Origin: an uncultured Pelagibacteraceae bacterium
GTDB lineage: Bacteria; Pseudomonadota; Alphaproteobacteria; Pelagibacterales; Pelagibacteraceae
Assembly (NCBI GenBank): GCA_902592375.1
Contig: CACJEG010000001.1
Location: 124,001-188,000, forward strand
Length of the DNA: 64,000 bases
Direction: 5' to 3'
Shown here: positions 16,408 to 25,727 of the stretch, in pieces
Numbering within the stretch: the stretch's first letter is position 1
Layout of the letters: the number at the start of each line of letters is the position of its first letter
Notes under the pieces: generated by a model
The model's input: the letters and a program-made list of their open reading frames with translations, nothing else
Told to the model about the DNA's origin: nothing
Databases searched by the model: none
Made by a program: the position numbers and the translations under genes

Positions 16408-17659
16408 TTAATTTTAAATCTAAATATAGAGCTGCGGACCAAGAAAAATTATTTGCACCCATTGGTTTACCATTCTTACAACTATAATATTCATGAAATC
16501 CTTTTTTTTCTACCAATCTAATAGTGCTTTGTTTAATTTTTTTTGAGTATTTTTCATCCTTATTAATGAGACCCTTGCATATAAACCAATTACAATTAAC
16601 CCACACAGGACCTCTCCAATATCGTTTTTCCTCAAAGCTTCTGTGAGTAGGTTTTATTGAAGAAAAGAAGTATTTTTCATTTACGTTATGTTTTTTTAAA
16701 TTTTTAATCAAAACATTATTTATTTTATGATTATTTATATCAGCGAATAATACTAAGTAATTTGTTATTGATGGGACTGATATTTTTTTTTTATTTCTTA
16801 CATCAAATGAAAAAAAAGCACCCTTTTTTTTGTCAAAAAATCTTAAAATGTTTCTCTCAGTAAGTTTTACGTATTTAATAATTTTTGAGCTATCTAGATT
16901 AAATTTTTTCAAAAGTATGACTAAATCTTTATTTGCTTTAAGAAATATAGAATTAAATCCAATATCAACAACATTGAACAATGCAGTATTGAATATTTTT
17001 TTTGGATTATACTTCTTTTTTCTTAGGTCGTTTTTAATCGTTACATACCTATCATAGTCAATATTTAAAGGTCTATGTTCTGGATTAACAACTTTATTAT
17101 CAGCTCTTTTATATTGAATATTTTTTTCAATTTTAACTTTGCTCATTGGTCCATCCCAAAGTGAAGAATTATCATAGCCACTTTCCCATGGATGAAGTAT
17201 TGATACTAAACCAGTTTTATTTGGATCTCTATATTTAATAAACCACTCATGAGATTTTTTGATTTTAATTATAAATTTTTTAATTTCTGTTTTTTGTTTT
17301 TTATTAATTTTATTTTTATCTATTATTTGTTTTAAAATACTTGCAAGCACCGGAGGTTGAGTTATTCCAGAGGAGTGAATTTTATTCCCACAACTCCAAG
17401 CAGTATAATTAGGATAGTAATTAGTATTTGTATCATGAAATAGAATGTGTGGAATCATTCCATCTTTCCATTGTCCATCTAATAGGGTTCTAATTTCTTT
17501 TAATGCAAAATTAAGATTAAAGTATGAGTATCCCAGAGCAATGAATGCTGAGTCCCAGTTCCATTGTGCAGGATATAATTTATTATTTGTTGGTAATGTG
17601 TATCCCCTTTTTCTATTTCCGATTAAAGTTTTTTGTGCGATTTTAACAAATTTATTCAT
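16400..17659 (-). CDS. GH63-like glycoside hydrolase (possible glucosyl/mannosylglycerate hydrolase)
   Basis: An (alpha/alpha)6-barrel glycosidase with no signal peptide, so cytoplasmic. Features shared with GH63/GH37-type enzymes are QWNWDSAFIALGY near residue 32, GMIPHILFHD near 67, HPWESGYDNSSLWDGPM near 155 (with a candidate acid), and EEKRYWRGPVWVNCNWF near 345. At 419 residues it matches bacterial mannosyl/glucosylglycerate hydrolases more than eukaryotic processing glucosidases. It is the last gene of an ABC sugar importer operon and its start overlaps the permease stop by one base. The natural reading is hydrolysis of an imported small glycoside osmolyte to a hexose and glycerate or glycerol. 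Trehalase-type activity is an alternative. Confidence 0.72.
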   Translation of the reverse strand: MNKFVKIAQKTLIGNRKRGYTLPTNNKLYPAQWNWDSAFIALGYSYFNLNFALKEIRTLLDGQWKDGMIPHILFHDTNTNYYPNYTAWSCGNKIHSSGITQPPVLASILKQIIDKNKINKKQKTEIKKFIIKIKKSHEWFIKYRDPNKTGLVSILHPWESGYDNSSLWDGPMSKVKIEKNIQYKRADNKVVNPEHRPLNIDYDRYVTIKNDLRKKKYNPKKIFNTALFNVVDIGFNSIFLKANKDLVILLKKFNLDSSKIIKYVKLTERNILRFFDKKKGAFFSFDVRNKKKISVPSITNYLVLFADINNHKINNVLIKNLKKHNVNEKYFFSSIKPTHRSFEEKRYWRGPVWVNCNWFICKGLINKDEKYSKKIKQSTIRLVEKKGFHEYYSCKNGKPMGANNFSWSAALYLDLKLTN

Positions 17660-18852
17660 TATCCTTTTACGCTTCCTGCAGTTAAACCACTTACTAGATA
17701 TTTTTCAAAATAAACAAAAATGAATAGCACTGGCAAAGTTACAATAACTGAACCAGCCATCAAATATTGTCTAGGAGTTTCTGCATCACCACTTAAGTAT
17801 TGAATAGCTCTAGATAATGTAAATGAATTTGGATTATCTAAAAACATTAATGAAAACAAAAACTCATTCCAAGCAATCATAAACACATATAATGCTACCG
17901 ATGAAATAGCTGGAATACTTAGCGGAATTATAATTTTTGTGATAATTCCAAACCAACTTAGTCTATCTAATATTGCGGCTTCTTCTAGCTCCTTAGGTAT
18001 GCTTTTAAAATATCCTTGTAGCATATAGATTGCGACAGGAAGTGTGGTAGCAGTATATACTATCAACAAACCTTCTATAGAATTTCTCAATCCTAATTGA
18101 CTAAAAATTGTATAAAGTGGAATAACAAGCACTATTGCTGGAAACATGTAGATTATAAGTATTGATGTAGATAAAAATGTTTTTCCAAAAAAATTTAATC
18201 TTGCCACCGCATAAGCAGCTGGGATTGCAAAAAGAAGAGTGATAATAACTGTGCCAACTGAGACGATAGTGCTAGTAATAATATATTTTCCAAAATTATA
18301 AGATTTAAAAATTACAAAATATGAGTTGAACAATCCTTTTAAACCTTGAGCAAAATTTATACTAAAATCTAAAGGGTTTACTAACAAAGCAATCTGAGTT
18401 TTAAAACTCGTTACTAACATCATATAAAACGGGAATAGTATTACAAAAGAAAAAAATAAAATTCCAAACAAAGTTAAAAAATCAAAAAGGATAACTTGCG
18501 TGGAGTGTTCTTCTTTTAGGTTAGTGAAATTATACTTATTAATTTTACTGACAAAAAAATATATTATTAAGAAAGTACCTACATTATACCATACAGGAAG
18601 TTTTTGTATTAAGTAGCCATCAAAAATTACAAATAAAGATGAAAAAATAATAGATTTATAAATAGGTTTAATTTTATCATTAAAAATTAAATGAAATAAA
18701 GATATTAAAAATCCTATAATAAAAAATATTTCAATATTAAATGTTTTGATAGTTAATCCTTGCAATGTTGCTAATACTTTCCAAATTGAAACTAAAAATA
18801 TTAAGAAAAATGTAGCTATCAATGAAAATAGAATTGTATTTTTAATTTTCAT
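17659..18852 (-). CDS. Sugar ABC transporter permease (MalG-like) with extra N-terminal helices
   Basis: An inner-membrane subunit of a CUT1 sugar importer. The C-terminal about 275 residues are a normal MalG-type permease, with the EAA loop EELEEAAILDRLSWFGIITK near residue 300 and a terminal VSGLTAGSVKG tail typical of the family. The protein has 397 residues because about 115 residues with roughly four additional hydrophobic segments precede the core; ordinary MalG is about 280-300 residues. Its start overlaps the MalF-like gene by 11 bases and its stop overlaps the hydrolase start, so translation is coupled through the operon. Confidence 0.87.
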   Translation of the reverse strand: MKIKNTILFSLIATFFLIFLVSIWKVLATLQGLTIKTFNIEIFFIIGFLISLFHLIFNDKIKPIYKSIIFSSLFVIFDGYLIQKLPVWYNVGTFLIIYFFVSKINKYNFTNLKEEHSTQVILFDFLTLFGILFFSFVILFPFYMMLVTSFKTQIALLVNPLDFSINFAQGLKGLFNSYFVIFKSYNFGKYIITSTIVSVGTVIITLLFAIPAAYAVARLNFFGKTFLSTSILIIYMFPAIVLVIPLYTIFSQLGLRNSIEGLLIVYTATTLPVAIYMLQGYFKSIPKELEEAAILDRLSWFGIITKIIIPLSIPAISSVALYVFMIAWNEFLFSLMFLDNPNSFTLSRAIQYLSGDAETPRQYLMAGSVIVTLPVLFIFVYFEKYLVSGLTAGSVKG

Positions 18853-20101
18853 CTACCCTCTTTCCTAAAAGTTTAAAATAAAAAAACATAAACATTAAAA
18901 GTAAGACAACAATGACTATAGAAACAGCTGAACCCATACCAATATCTGAAATTGCAAATCCTTGTTGATAAACATTTATAGGCAAAGTTCTTGTTCCAGA
19001 TGCACCTCCTGTTAATAAAAAAACATCCTCAAATTTATTAAAGTTCCAAATAAACCTAATCATAAACAATATTGATATAACTGCTGTTATTTGTGGAAGA
19101 GTAATTTTAAAAAACTTTTGAAATGGGCTAGCTCCATCAACATCAGCAGCTTCATAAAGCTCTTTAGGGATGGCTTGCAGTCTTGCGAGAATAAAAAGAA
19201 ATGCCAAAGGGAAATATCGCCATATCTCAAACATTATAACTGTTGTCAAAGCTAATCTTAATTTAAAATCAAATCCTAAAACGCTAATCTCTATATATTT
19301 TTGTCCAAGTAAATTAATTGGTGTTTCTATTATTTGATAATTTATCAATAAACTATTTAGTGTTCCGCTATTTGGATCTAATAATAGTTCCCAGGTATAT
19401 GCCAAAGCAACAACGGGAGCCACATATGGAAAAAGTAAAACACTTCTCATAAAAGTTCTTCCGTAAAACTTTTGATTAACCATTTGTGCTGTCAAAATAC
19501 CAAAAATAATTGAGCCAACTGTCCCAAAAAATGTGTAATAAAATGTTGTAAGAAGTAAGTCTATAAACTCATTATCAAATAAAACTTTTTTGAAGTTTTT
19601 TAAAGTAAAGTTGGTATTCAGTAATATATTATCAGATTTACCATCTAGTTTTGGCTTGATTGATTTAAGCTTTTTTTTATCAATTTTTGATCCATCATTT
19701 GTTTCAAAAATAACTTGAAAATTCTCCCTATATTTAGCTGGCCAATTACCAAATTCACATTTTAAATTATAATTATTGTAGTCACATCTTGGATCTAAAT
19801 TTACAATTTCAAAATTTTTAGGAAAATTATCTTGAAAAGAAACATCTCTTATTTCTTGAATTAATGAGCTATTTCTTAACTTGTATAATATTTTTATTTT
19901 TGAAGTCTCTTCAGAAATAGATTTTACGATTTTTTTTGCCCTTGGCTCTGGTATTCTGATATCTTTTAATTCAACTTCTTTAAAACTAATCCAAACGTTT
20001 GCAAAAATTGGAAATAAAATTATTGCAAAAACTAAAAGGACTGCAGGTAAAGTTAATATGTATGCGGTTTTTTTTTCTGTATTTGCTAAAGTGTCATTCA
20101 T
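18842..20101 (-). CDS. Sugar ABC transporter permease (MalF-like) with large periplasmic insert
   Basis: The partner permease of a CUT1 importer, 419 residues. Membrane helix 1 is at about residues 13-33. It is followed by about 150 polar residues (two cysteines, RCDY and LKCEF) before the permease core resumes near residue 188. The EAA loop is ELYEAADVDGASPFQKFFKI near 315. An insert between helices 1 and 2 recalls the P2 loop of E. coli MalF, which contacts the binding protein, though the position differs. The start codon sits directly after the T-tract of the hairpin that follows the upstream binding-protein gene, leaving room for a ribosome site only inside the hairpin. Confidence 0.86.
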   Translation of the reverse strand: MNDTLANTEKKTAYILTLPAVLLVFAIILFPIFANVWISFKEVELKDIRIPEPRAKKIVKSISEETSKIKILYKLRNSSLIQEIRDVSFQDNFPKNFEIVNLDPRCDYNNYNLKCEFGNWPAKYRENFQVIFETNDGSKIDKKKLKSIKPKLDGKSDNILLNTNFTLKNFKKVLFDNEFIDLLLTTFYYTFFGTVGSIIFGILTAQMVNQKFYGRTFMRSVLLFPYVAPVVALAYTWELLLDPNSGTLNSLLINYQIIETPINLLGQKYIEISVLGFDFKLRLALTTVIMFEIWRYFPLAFLFILARLQAIPKELYEAADVDGASPFQKFFKITLPQITAVISILFMIRFIWNFNKFEDVFLLTGGASGTRTLPINVYQQGFAISDIGMGSAVSIVIVVLLLMFMFFYFKLLGKRVDEN

Positions 20102-20102
20102 A

Positions 20103-20136
20103 AAAAAAGCGGATAATTTATATTATCCGCTTTTTT
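20103..20136 (-). terminator. Intra-operon terminator after the sugar-binding-protein gene
   Basis: On the minus strand AAAAAAGCGGATAAT pairs perfectly with ATTATCCGCTTTTTT around a 4-base loop and runs straight into the ATG of the MalF-like gene. It is the strongest intrinsic-terminator structure in the window. It should let most transcripts end after the binding-protein gene, with read-through supplying the permeases. Confidence 0.85.
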
Positions 20137-20148
20137 AAAATATTTAAA

Positions 20149-21480
20149 TTAATTGAATTTAGCTAATGATTTATTAATCATATCAACAGCTTCATCTACA
20201 TCAATTTGATCATCAATATAAAGTCTAGTGATTCTGTTTATAAATTGAGAATTAATGACTTTTGATGCTCTAGATAGTTCACCTTCTTTTACTCCCCATC
20301 TGTTTGCAGTATCTAAACCTGCCACGATATTGTTAATAACATCTGTGTCATAAAGATCTGATAAGGGAGCTTTTCTATCAACTCCTACAGGCAGTTTGCT
20401 CCATGCTTTTGTAAAAGCTTCAGGGTCACTTGAATTTCCTCTTCTTACAGGAAATTTACCTTCTGGTGCAATAGATAACGTACTTGTGTAACCTTCGTCC
20501 ATTGAGTACATGATAAATTGTTTAGCTTCATCAGTATCAGCATCAGCAGTTATACCAAAGTATCTAATATCTGCCCATGCAGCACCTTTTTTGTTACTTG
20601 GTCCACTAAAATTAGTTATGAAACCAGTTTTTGATGCTAGCTCTGGAGAAGTTGGATCACTATTAATTGTTGGAGGAGCAGAATCTCTTAATCCTGCAAG
20701 TTCATCCATAATAAATGGAGACCAAATAATCATTGGAGTTTTACCAGCAAAGTATAGTTCTCTAGATTGTTTCCAGTAAAGTTCACCTGGAGGACTTGCT
20801 TTTGAGATAACTTTATAAAACTCTAATGCCTCTTTCAGTTTCTTACCTTGTTTTTTAATACCACCCTTTTTAACGATATTAACTCCATTTGCTAAAAGAA
20901 CATGCTCTAAAACCTGACTCATAAAATTTTCATCAGTTTTAGTTGCTGCTACGAAACCAAACATACCATTTTGTTTTGATAATTTCTCAACAGCAGCTAC
21001 AATATTTGCATAGCTTGTTGGTGGTGCTAAATCTGCATTTTCAAATAGATCTTTTCTATAAACAACCATTTGAGTCCAACCATCAACTGGTACTGCAGCA
21101 ATTTTTGAACCTGATTTTGCCATGTTAAGTGCACCTGGTGCAAATGTATCTTTACCTAAATCTTTAACAACATCGTTGTTGGCATCTACATCTAAAATTC
21201 CAGCTTCTGCCCATGGTAATACGTATTGTAAAGTATGATAAATAACATCTGGTAAATCACCTGCAGCCGCAGCAGCAGTTGCTCTCGTACCTAATTCCTT
21301 TTCTTCAATTGGAATTACATCTACTTTAATACCTGTTTTAGCTTCAAAAGCTTTTGCCATTTCCTCTTGTTTAGCCATTCGGGCAGGCTGAACTTCTGTA
21401 GTCCAAAACTTTATGTCTGCGTAAACAATATTCGAGATAAAAAACGAAATTACGCAAAACATCTTTATTATATTTTTCAT
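20149..21480 (-). CDS. Sugar-type ABC transporter periplasmic binding protein
   Basis: A type I/cluster D extracellular solute-binding protein (MalE/UgpB-like, 443 residues). It has a Sec signal peptide (MKNIIK, hydrophobic core, cleavage after NIVYA at about residue 21). The mature part shows FWTTEVQPARMAKQEEMAKA and GIKVDVIPIEE, the standard first beta-alpha unit, and GWTQMVVYRKDLFENA near the hinge. Its AGGAGGGG ribosome site is among the strongest in the window, and a terminator follows, both pointing to high expression. The ligand is unknown; the GH63-like hydrolase downstream suggests a glycoside. Confidence 0.88.
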   Translation of the reverse strand: MKNIIKMFCVISFFISNIVYADIKFWTTEVQPARMAKQEEMAKAFEAKTGIKVDVIPIEEKELGTRATAAAAAGDLPDVIYHTLQYVLPWAEAGILDVDANNDVVKDLGKDTFAPGALNMAKSGSKIAAVPVDGWTQMVVYRKDLFENADLAPPTSYANIVAAVEKLSKQNGMFGFVAATKTDENFMSQVLEHVLLANGVNIVKKGGIKKQGKKLKEALEFYKVISKASPPGELYWKQSRELYFAGKTPMIIWSPFIMDELAGLRDSAPPTINSDPTSPELASKTGFITNFSGPSNKKGAAWADIRYFGITADADTDEAKQFIMYSMDEGYTSTLSIAPEGKFPVRRGNSSDPEAFTKAWSKLPVGVDRKAPLSDLYDTDVINNIVAGLDTANRWGVKEGELSRASKVINSQFINRITRLYIDDQIDVDEAVDMINKSLAKFN

Positions 21481-21543
21481 TTCCCCTCCTATTAATATTT
21501 TAAACTATATTAAAATGATTCTATTTAGCAAAGACAAGACTGA

Positions 21544-21560
21544 CACATATCAGGTATGTG
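21544..21560. promoter_or_regulatory. Candidate operator upstream of the sugar-binding-protein gene
   Basis: CACATATCAGGTATGTG is an inverted repeat with perfect 6-base arms and a 5-base centre, about 65 bases upstream of the binding-protein start. The 144-base gap otherwise holds AT-rich DNA. A repressor site or an internal promoter control element is plausible, but no LacI or GntR gene is nearby. Confidence 0.4.
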
Positions 21561-21624
21561 ATTGATACATGTTAATTATTCAAAAAAATGGTAAAAATTC
21601 GAAATTAGTCAATTATAGGTTGTG

Positions 21625-22680
21625 TTATGATTTTAATCTTTTTTCATTTTTATCAAAAATAAAAATGTCATTTAGATCAAAACCTATGGAACTTCCTATT
21701 TCAACATTGCTTGGAATTTTTGCACTTAATTGGTGTTCATCTTTTTTCATATATACAATTTTTTCATTACCAAGGTTTTCAATTAATTCTATTTCAGGAT
21801 TAAAAGTAAATTTTGTATTCTGATTTGCTTTTAAATGTTCAGGCCTTATACCGACAAAATGTTTAGATTTGTTTAATTTTAATTTATCAAATTGAATTTC
21901 ATTACCTAATATTTTAATTGTATTTTCTGAAACAACATTTTCCTCTTTTACTTCTAAAATATTCATTTTGGGTGTGCCTATAAATTGTGCAACAAAAATA
22001 TTTGCTGGATCGTTATAAATTTCCTCAGGAGTACCAACCTGTTCAATATTTCCTTGATTTAAAATAACTATTCGGTCAGCCAGGGTCATGGCTTCAACTT
22101 GATCATGAGTAACATAAATCATATTTGTTTTGATCTGGTTGTGTAATTTAGATATTTCAACCCTCATTTCAGCTCTTAATGCAGCATCTAAGTTAGATAA
22201 AGGTTCATCAAATAAAAATATTTTTGGATTTCTTGTTATTGCTCTTCCTATCGCCACTCTTTGTCTTTGACCTCCAGATAATTGTTTTGGTTTTCGCTCT
22301 AATAGCTCTTCAATTTTTAAAATTTTTGCAGCTTGCATTACTTTTGTATTTATTTCTTCTTTTGGTCTTTTCTCAATTTTTAGACCAAAAGACATGTTTT
22401 CATAAACATTCATATGAGGATAAAGAGCGTAAGATTGAAAAACCATTGCAGTTTGACGTTTCGAAGGATGAAGTTCATTAATTTTTTGATCATTAATAAA
22501 AATTTCACCTTCGTCTATTTTTTCTAATCCGGCAATCATTCTTAGAAGAGTTGATTTTCCACATCCAGATGGTCCAACTAATACAAGAAACTCATCTTCT
22601 TTACCTAAAAGATTAAAATCTGTGATTATTTTATTAGATCCAAATGATTTGTGTACTCCAGTAAATTTTATGTTAGCCAT
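21625..22680 (-). CDS. Sugar ABC transporter ATP-binding protein (MalK/UgpC-like)
   Basis: The ATPase of a CUT1 importer. Residues 1-235 are the ABC domain with Walker A VGPSGCGKST, signature LSGGQRQR, Walker B IFLFDEPLSNLD and the H-loop in VTHDQVEAMTLADR. Residues about 240-351 are an OB/TOBE regulatory domain ending in the family motif VGIRPEHL and a final beta-barrel. Ordinary length. It is encoded directly upstream of the binding protein and 2 bases after the double-SnoaL gene. It may also serve the second importer at 26.9-30.1 kb, which lacks an ATPase gene. Confidence 0.93.
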   Translation of the reverse strand: MANIKFTGVHKSFGSNKIITDFNLLGKEDEFLVLVGPSGCGKSTLLRMIAGLEKIDEGEIFINDQKINELHPSKRQTAMVFQSYALYPHMNVYENMSFGLKIEKRPKEEINTKVMQAAKILKIEELLERKPKQLSGGQRQRVAIGRAITRNPKIFLFDEPLSNLDAALRAEMRVEISKLHNQIKTNMIYVTHDQVEAMTLADRIVILNQGNIEQVGTPEEIYNDPANIFVAQFIGTPKMNILEVKEENVVSENTIKILGNEIQFDKLKLNKSKHFVGIRPEHLKANQNTKFTFNPEIELIENLGNEKIVYMKKDEHQLSAKIPSNVEIGSSIGFDLNDIFIFDKNEKRLKS

Positions 22681-22681
22681 T

Positions 22682-23767
22682 TTATTTTTTTATACTTTCT
22701 AAAACATCCACTCCAATTTGTTTTAATATGTGGATTATATCAATTGGAACCCAGTTTTCACGAATTTTTCCTTCATCATGATGATAAAAATCCATAACTC
22801 TCATAGTTACTTTTTGGTTTTCAGATTTATATCCTAACCAATCCTCAGTTCCATATATTGCCTGAATACTATTCCATCCTGCTGTTAAAGAAAATTTTCC
22901 ATCCCCTAACTCACAATAATGGCCAAGTTTCCAATAATTTCTTTCCTTAAAAGTTTTTCTAAAAGGTAACTGATGATTATCTACAAATCCTTCTAAAGAT
23001 CTGGCAGTTCCAATACCACTTGGTCCATACCAAATCATTTTTTCATGCCAATAATCTTTTTGTGGATGGTTTATTAATCTTTCCTTAAGATCTTTATTAG
23101 AAGAAACCTCTAATTCAGGTTTTATATTTAAACTTCTCTGCATGATAAGTGATTGCTCTAAACTAGCTTTAGAAATTTCCATATTTTTTTCAAAAAAATT
23201 TACACCATCTGTATTTATTGGATTTAACCAATTTCCTTCAGATCCTCTTGATGGATTAATTGGATTTGATCCAGTTTGTATTAATAGATCTATTAAATCG
23301 ATTAAAATATAACTCTCAATAATTTTACCATCTTTAAGCTGATGAATTTCACAACACTTTAAATTTACCATTTTGTTATTAGGTTGAATGCCCAACCAAG
23401 TATTTTTAAACACTCCTGATAATGAAGAAATTGAACCTACTTGGATTTTATCTCTAAAAGCGCCACTAATTACTATTTGCTCTCGTCTTTCAAGATCAGG
23501 AAATGAATTAAAAAGAGGTTTCCAAAATTTTTCTTTAAAATCATCAACTCCTACAAATTCATTTAATGGGTAAAAACAATTAACATTAATATTGTGAGAG
23601 AACGCATTTTTAAGATTTTGATCTAGTTTAGAGATACCGTCATTTACTATTGAATTTAAATATTTTCTGACAACTTGTTTGTAGTTATAATTTTCCTCGG
23701 GTGATATGACTATTTTTTCTACTTTCTCTTGACCCTTAAGACCTGTATCAAATTGTTCTATTTGCAT
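22682..23767 (-). CDS. Double SnoaL-like (NTF2-fold) protein
   Basis: A soluble protein with two SnoaL/NTF2-like domains (about residues 20-165 and 215-355). The second ends FYHHDEGKIRENWVPIDIIHI, the typical last strand where the loop carries D/E-G-K-I. SnoaL domains bind small hydrophobic or polar ligands and some are isomerases, cyclases or aldol enzymes; no specific activity can be assigned. The ORF track starts at a GTG at 23797. I prefer the in-frame ATG at 23767, which leaves 50 bases for the two divergent promoters; this is uncertain. First gene of the minus-strand ABC/GH63 operon. Confidence 0.7.
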   Translation of the reverse strand: MQIEQFDTGLKGQEKVEKIVISPEENYNYKQVVRKYLNSIVNDGISKLDQNLKNAFSHNINVNCFYPLNEFVGVDDFKEKFWKPLFNSFPDLERREQIVISGAFRDKIQVGSISSLSGVFKNTWLGIQPNNKMVNLKCCEIHQLKDGKIIESYILIDLIDLLIQTGSNPINPSRGSEGNWLNPINTDGVNFFEKNMEISKASLEQSLIMQRSLNIKPELEVSSNKDLKERLINHPQKDYWHEKMIWYGPSGIGTARSLEGFVDNHQLPFRKTFKERNYWKLGHYCELGDGKFSLTAGWNSIQAIYGTEDWLGYKSENQKVTMRVMDFYHHDEGKIRENWVPIDIIHILKQIGVDVLESIKK

Positions 23768-23817
23768 ATATTTTTTGTTAGATAATTTTACTATCACAAA
23801 ATATAGTTTAAAAAAAT

Positions 23818-24762
23818 ATGAATAATCGATTAGCTAAATTTAAAGATCTTGTTCCAAGTACTTTACCATTTGTTGAGGGCAAGATGGATGGTCACAAAGA
23901 AAGAAAAAATTATTCTATTGTAGGCCCAGGTGTCGCAGAGGATAGTAAACAATTTGTTAAAATAGCAATGCCTCATAGCTTTAATCTAGGTGCTGTATCT
24001 GCTATGCCTAAAAATGGTTCTGGTTTACATAGCCACACAACTGCAGAGGTTTTTATTATTTATTCTGGTAAATGGAAATTTTATTGGGGAGCTGAAGGCA
24101 AAGATGAAACAATATTAAGTGCTGGAGATATTATCTCTATGCCTACAAATATGTTTAGAGCATTTGAAAATGCGGGTGATGAAGAAGGTTTAATTTTTGT
24201 AGTTTTAGGTGGAGATGATCCTGGAATAATAACTTGGGTTCCAAGTGTCTTAGAAAAAGCAAAAAAAACAGGCATGGCACTATTAAATGATAATTCATTA
24301 ATTGATTTATCTTTAAATGAAATTCCAAAAGGGAAAAGTATTCTTGAACCAATTTCTGAAGAAGAAATAAAAAAATTTGATAATTACAAACTAGATCAGC
24401 TAGAAAAATTTATATGTAAAAATAATGAAAATTCTAAACAAGTTAATAAAGTAAACGATAATTTTTATTTAATTCAAATTCTTGGAAATAAATTTGAAAA
24501 TAAAGAATACGCTCCATTAATAAATCAAGATACTGGATTTAACCTTTCAATTTTAAAATGTAAAATCGGACAAATAACTAATTTAAAGTTTGAAAAACCT
24601 ACAATATTATTTTCAAGAACTGGTAAGTGGGAAATTATGATTGATGATTTTCAATGCATTTTAAACCCCAAAGATACAATTTCTATCCCAATCAATTCAA
24701 ATGTTAATATAAAGATAAATGAACAAGAGGATTGTTACTTAAATTGTGTAACTCAAATCTAA
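23818..24762 (+). CDS. Bicupin protein
   Basis: 314 residues with two cupin folds. The N-terminal cupin (about residues 50-125) has the full metal-binding motif GSGLHSHTTAEVFIIYSGKW and the second motif GDIISMPTNMFRAFENAG, so a metal site (2-His, Glu, His-type) is likely. The C-terminal cupin (about residues 225-310) keeps the fold pattern (TGKWEIMIDDF, NPKDTISIPIN) but lacks the HxH motif, so it is probably structural. The family includes dioxygenases, isomerases and ligand-binding proteins; the role here is unknown. Its stop codon overlaps the next gene's ATG by one base (TAATG), so the two are coupled. Confidence 0.8.
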   Translation: MNNRLAKFKDLVPSTLPFVEGKMDGHKERKNYSIVGPGVAEDSKQFVKIAMPHSFNLGAVSAMPKNGSGLHSHTTAEVFIIYSGKWKFYWGAEGKDETILSAGDIISMPTNMFRAFENAGDEEGLIFVVLGGDDPGIITWVPSVLEKAKKTGMALLNDNSLIDLSLNEIPKGKSILEPISEEEIKKFDNYKLDQLEKFICKNNENSKQVNKVNDNFYLIQILGNKFENKEYAPLINQDTGFNLSILKCKIGQITNLKFEKPTILFSRTGKWEIMIDDFQCILNPKDTISIPINSNVNIKINEQEDCYLNCVTQI

Positions 24763-25724
24763 TGAAAGGATTTGATCCAAAGTATAAAAACTTTCCTGAT
24801 TATATTCTTAAAATAACTAAACAAATTTGGGAAAACAAAGATGTTGAGTCTATTGCTCAATTTTACACTGATAATATTCCTGTTAGATCTCCATTTGGAG
24901 TTACTTATGGAAACAAACCTGTAATTGATGCAACTTATGCAACCTTAAAAGAATTTCCTAACAGACAGTTGCTTGGTGAAGATGTGATCTGGAATGGAAA
25001 TGATGATGTGGGTTATCATTCATCTCATAGAATTTTAAGCAAAGGAACACATCTTGGAGATGGTTCATATGGTAAACCAACCGGTAAAGATATTTACTAT
25101 AGAGTAATTGCTGATTGTGCGTGCAAAAATAATCAAGTCTATGATGAATGGATTGTCCGTGATCAAGGTGCTATGGTAAGACAAATAGGATTTACACCTA
25201 AAGAATTTGCACAAATGATTATTGATAAAGAAGGAGGCGCCGACAAAGCACAACAATTATTCAATTCAAGCTCTGACATGAAATCAGATTATAAACAAAG
25301 CGTTGTGCCTGATGACTCAGCTGGGGGTAAATACTCAAAAATATTGAAAAATATCTTTAAAAATAATTATGATTTTTCTGATTATGCAAGAGCTGCAACT
25401 ATCTATTGGCCTGGAAATAAAATTGGACATGGAAGAGAGGATATTGTCAAATTTTGGAATAATTTAAAAAATACGTTTAGTGATATAAAGTTTTCAATAG
25501 AACATGTTGGTTATTTAGAAGAACCAGATAAAAATCCCAAAGCATCAATAAGATGGTTTTTAGAAGGTAGTCATTCTAAAGATACTGAAGAATTTGGTGA
25601 AAAATCAAATAAAAATATTTTCATAATGGGGATAAACCATTCAGAAATAGTTGATGGTAATGTTATAAGAGAATGGGTTTTATTTGATGAGGTTGCAATT
25701 TGGAAGCAAATTTTAATGAAATAA
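24762..25724 (+). CDS. Double SnoaL-like (NTF2-fold) protein
   Basis: A second protein with two SnoaL-like domains, about residues 10-155 and 190-318 of 320. Repeated family features are the ADNIPVRSPFG/YWPGNKIGHGREDIV-type loops and the closing strands DEWIVRDQGAMVRQIG and REWVLFDEVAIWKQIL. It shows only general likeness to the divergent double-SnoaL protein at 22682-23767. The ORF track begins 30 bases upstream at a TTG inside the cupin gene; the ATG at 24762 overlapping the cupin stop is far more likely. Function unknown; co-encoded with the bicupin and a MetE-like enzyme. Confidence 0.75.
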   Translation: MKGFDPKYKNFPDYILKITKQIWENKDVESIAQFYTDNIPVRSPFGVTYGNKPVIDATYATLKEFPNRQLLGEDVIWNGNDDVGYHSSHRILSKGTHLGDGSYGKPTGKDIYYRVIADCACKNNQVYDEWIVRDQGAMVRQIGFTPKEFAQMIIDKEGGADKAQQLFNSSSDMKSDYKQSVVPDDSAGGKYSKILKNIFKNNYDFSDYARAATIYWPGNKIGHGREDIVKFWNNLKNTFSDIKFSIEHVGYLEEPDKNPKASIRWFLEGSHSKDTEEFGEKSNKNIFIMGINHSEIVDGNVIREWVLFDEVAIWKQILMK

Positions 25725-25727
25725 ATT

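Noticed and set aside
24732-24761. Longer TTG start of the second double-SnoaL protein
   Set aside because: The ATG at 24762 overlaps the cupin stop (TAATG), a common coupling arrangement, and the SnoaL domain begins after it.
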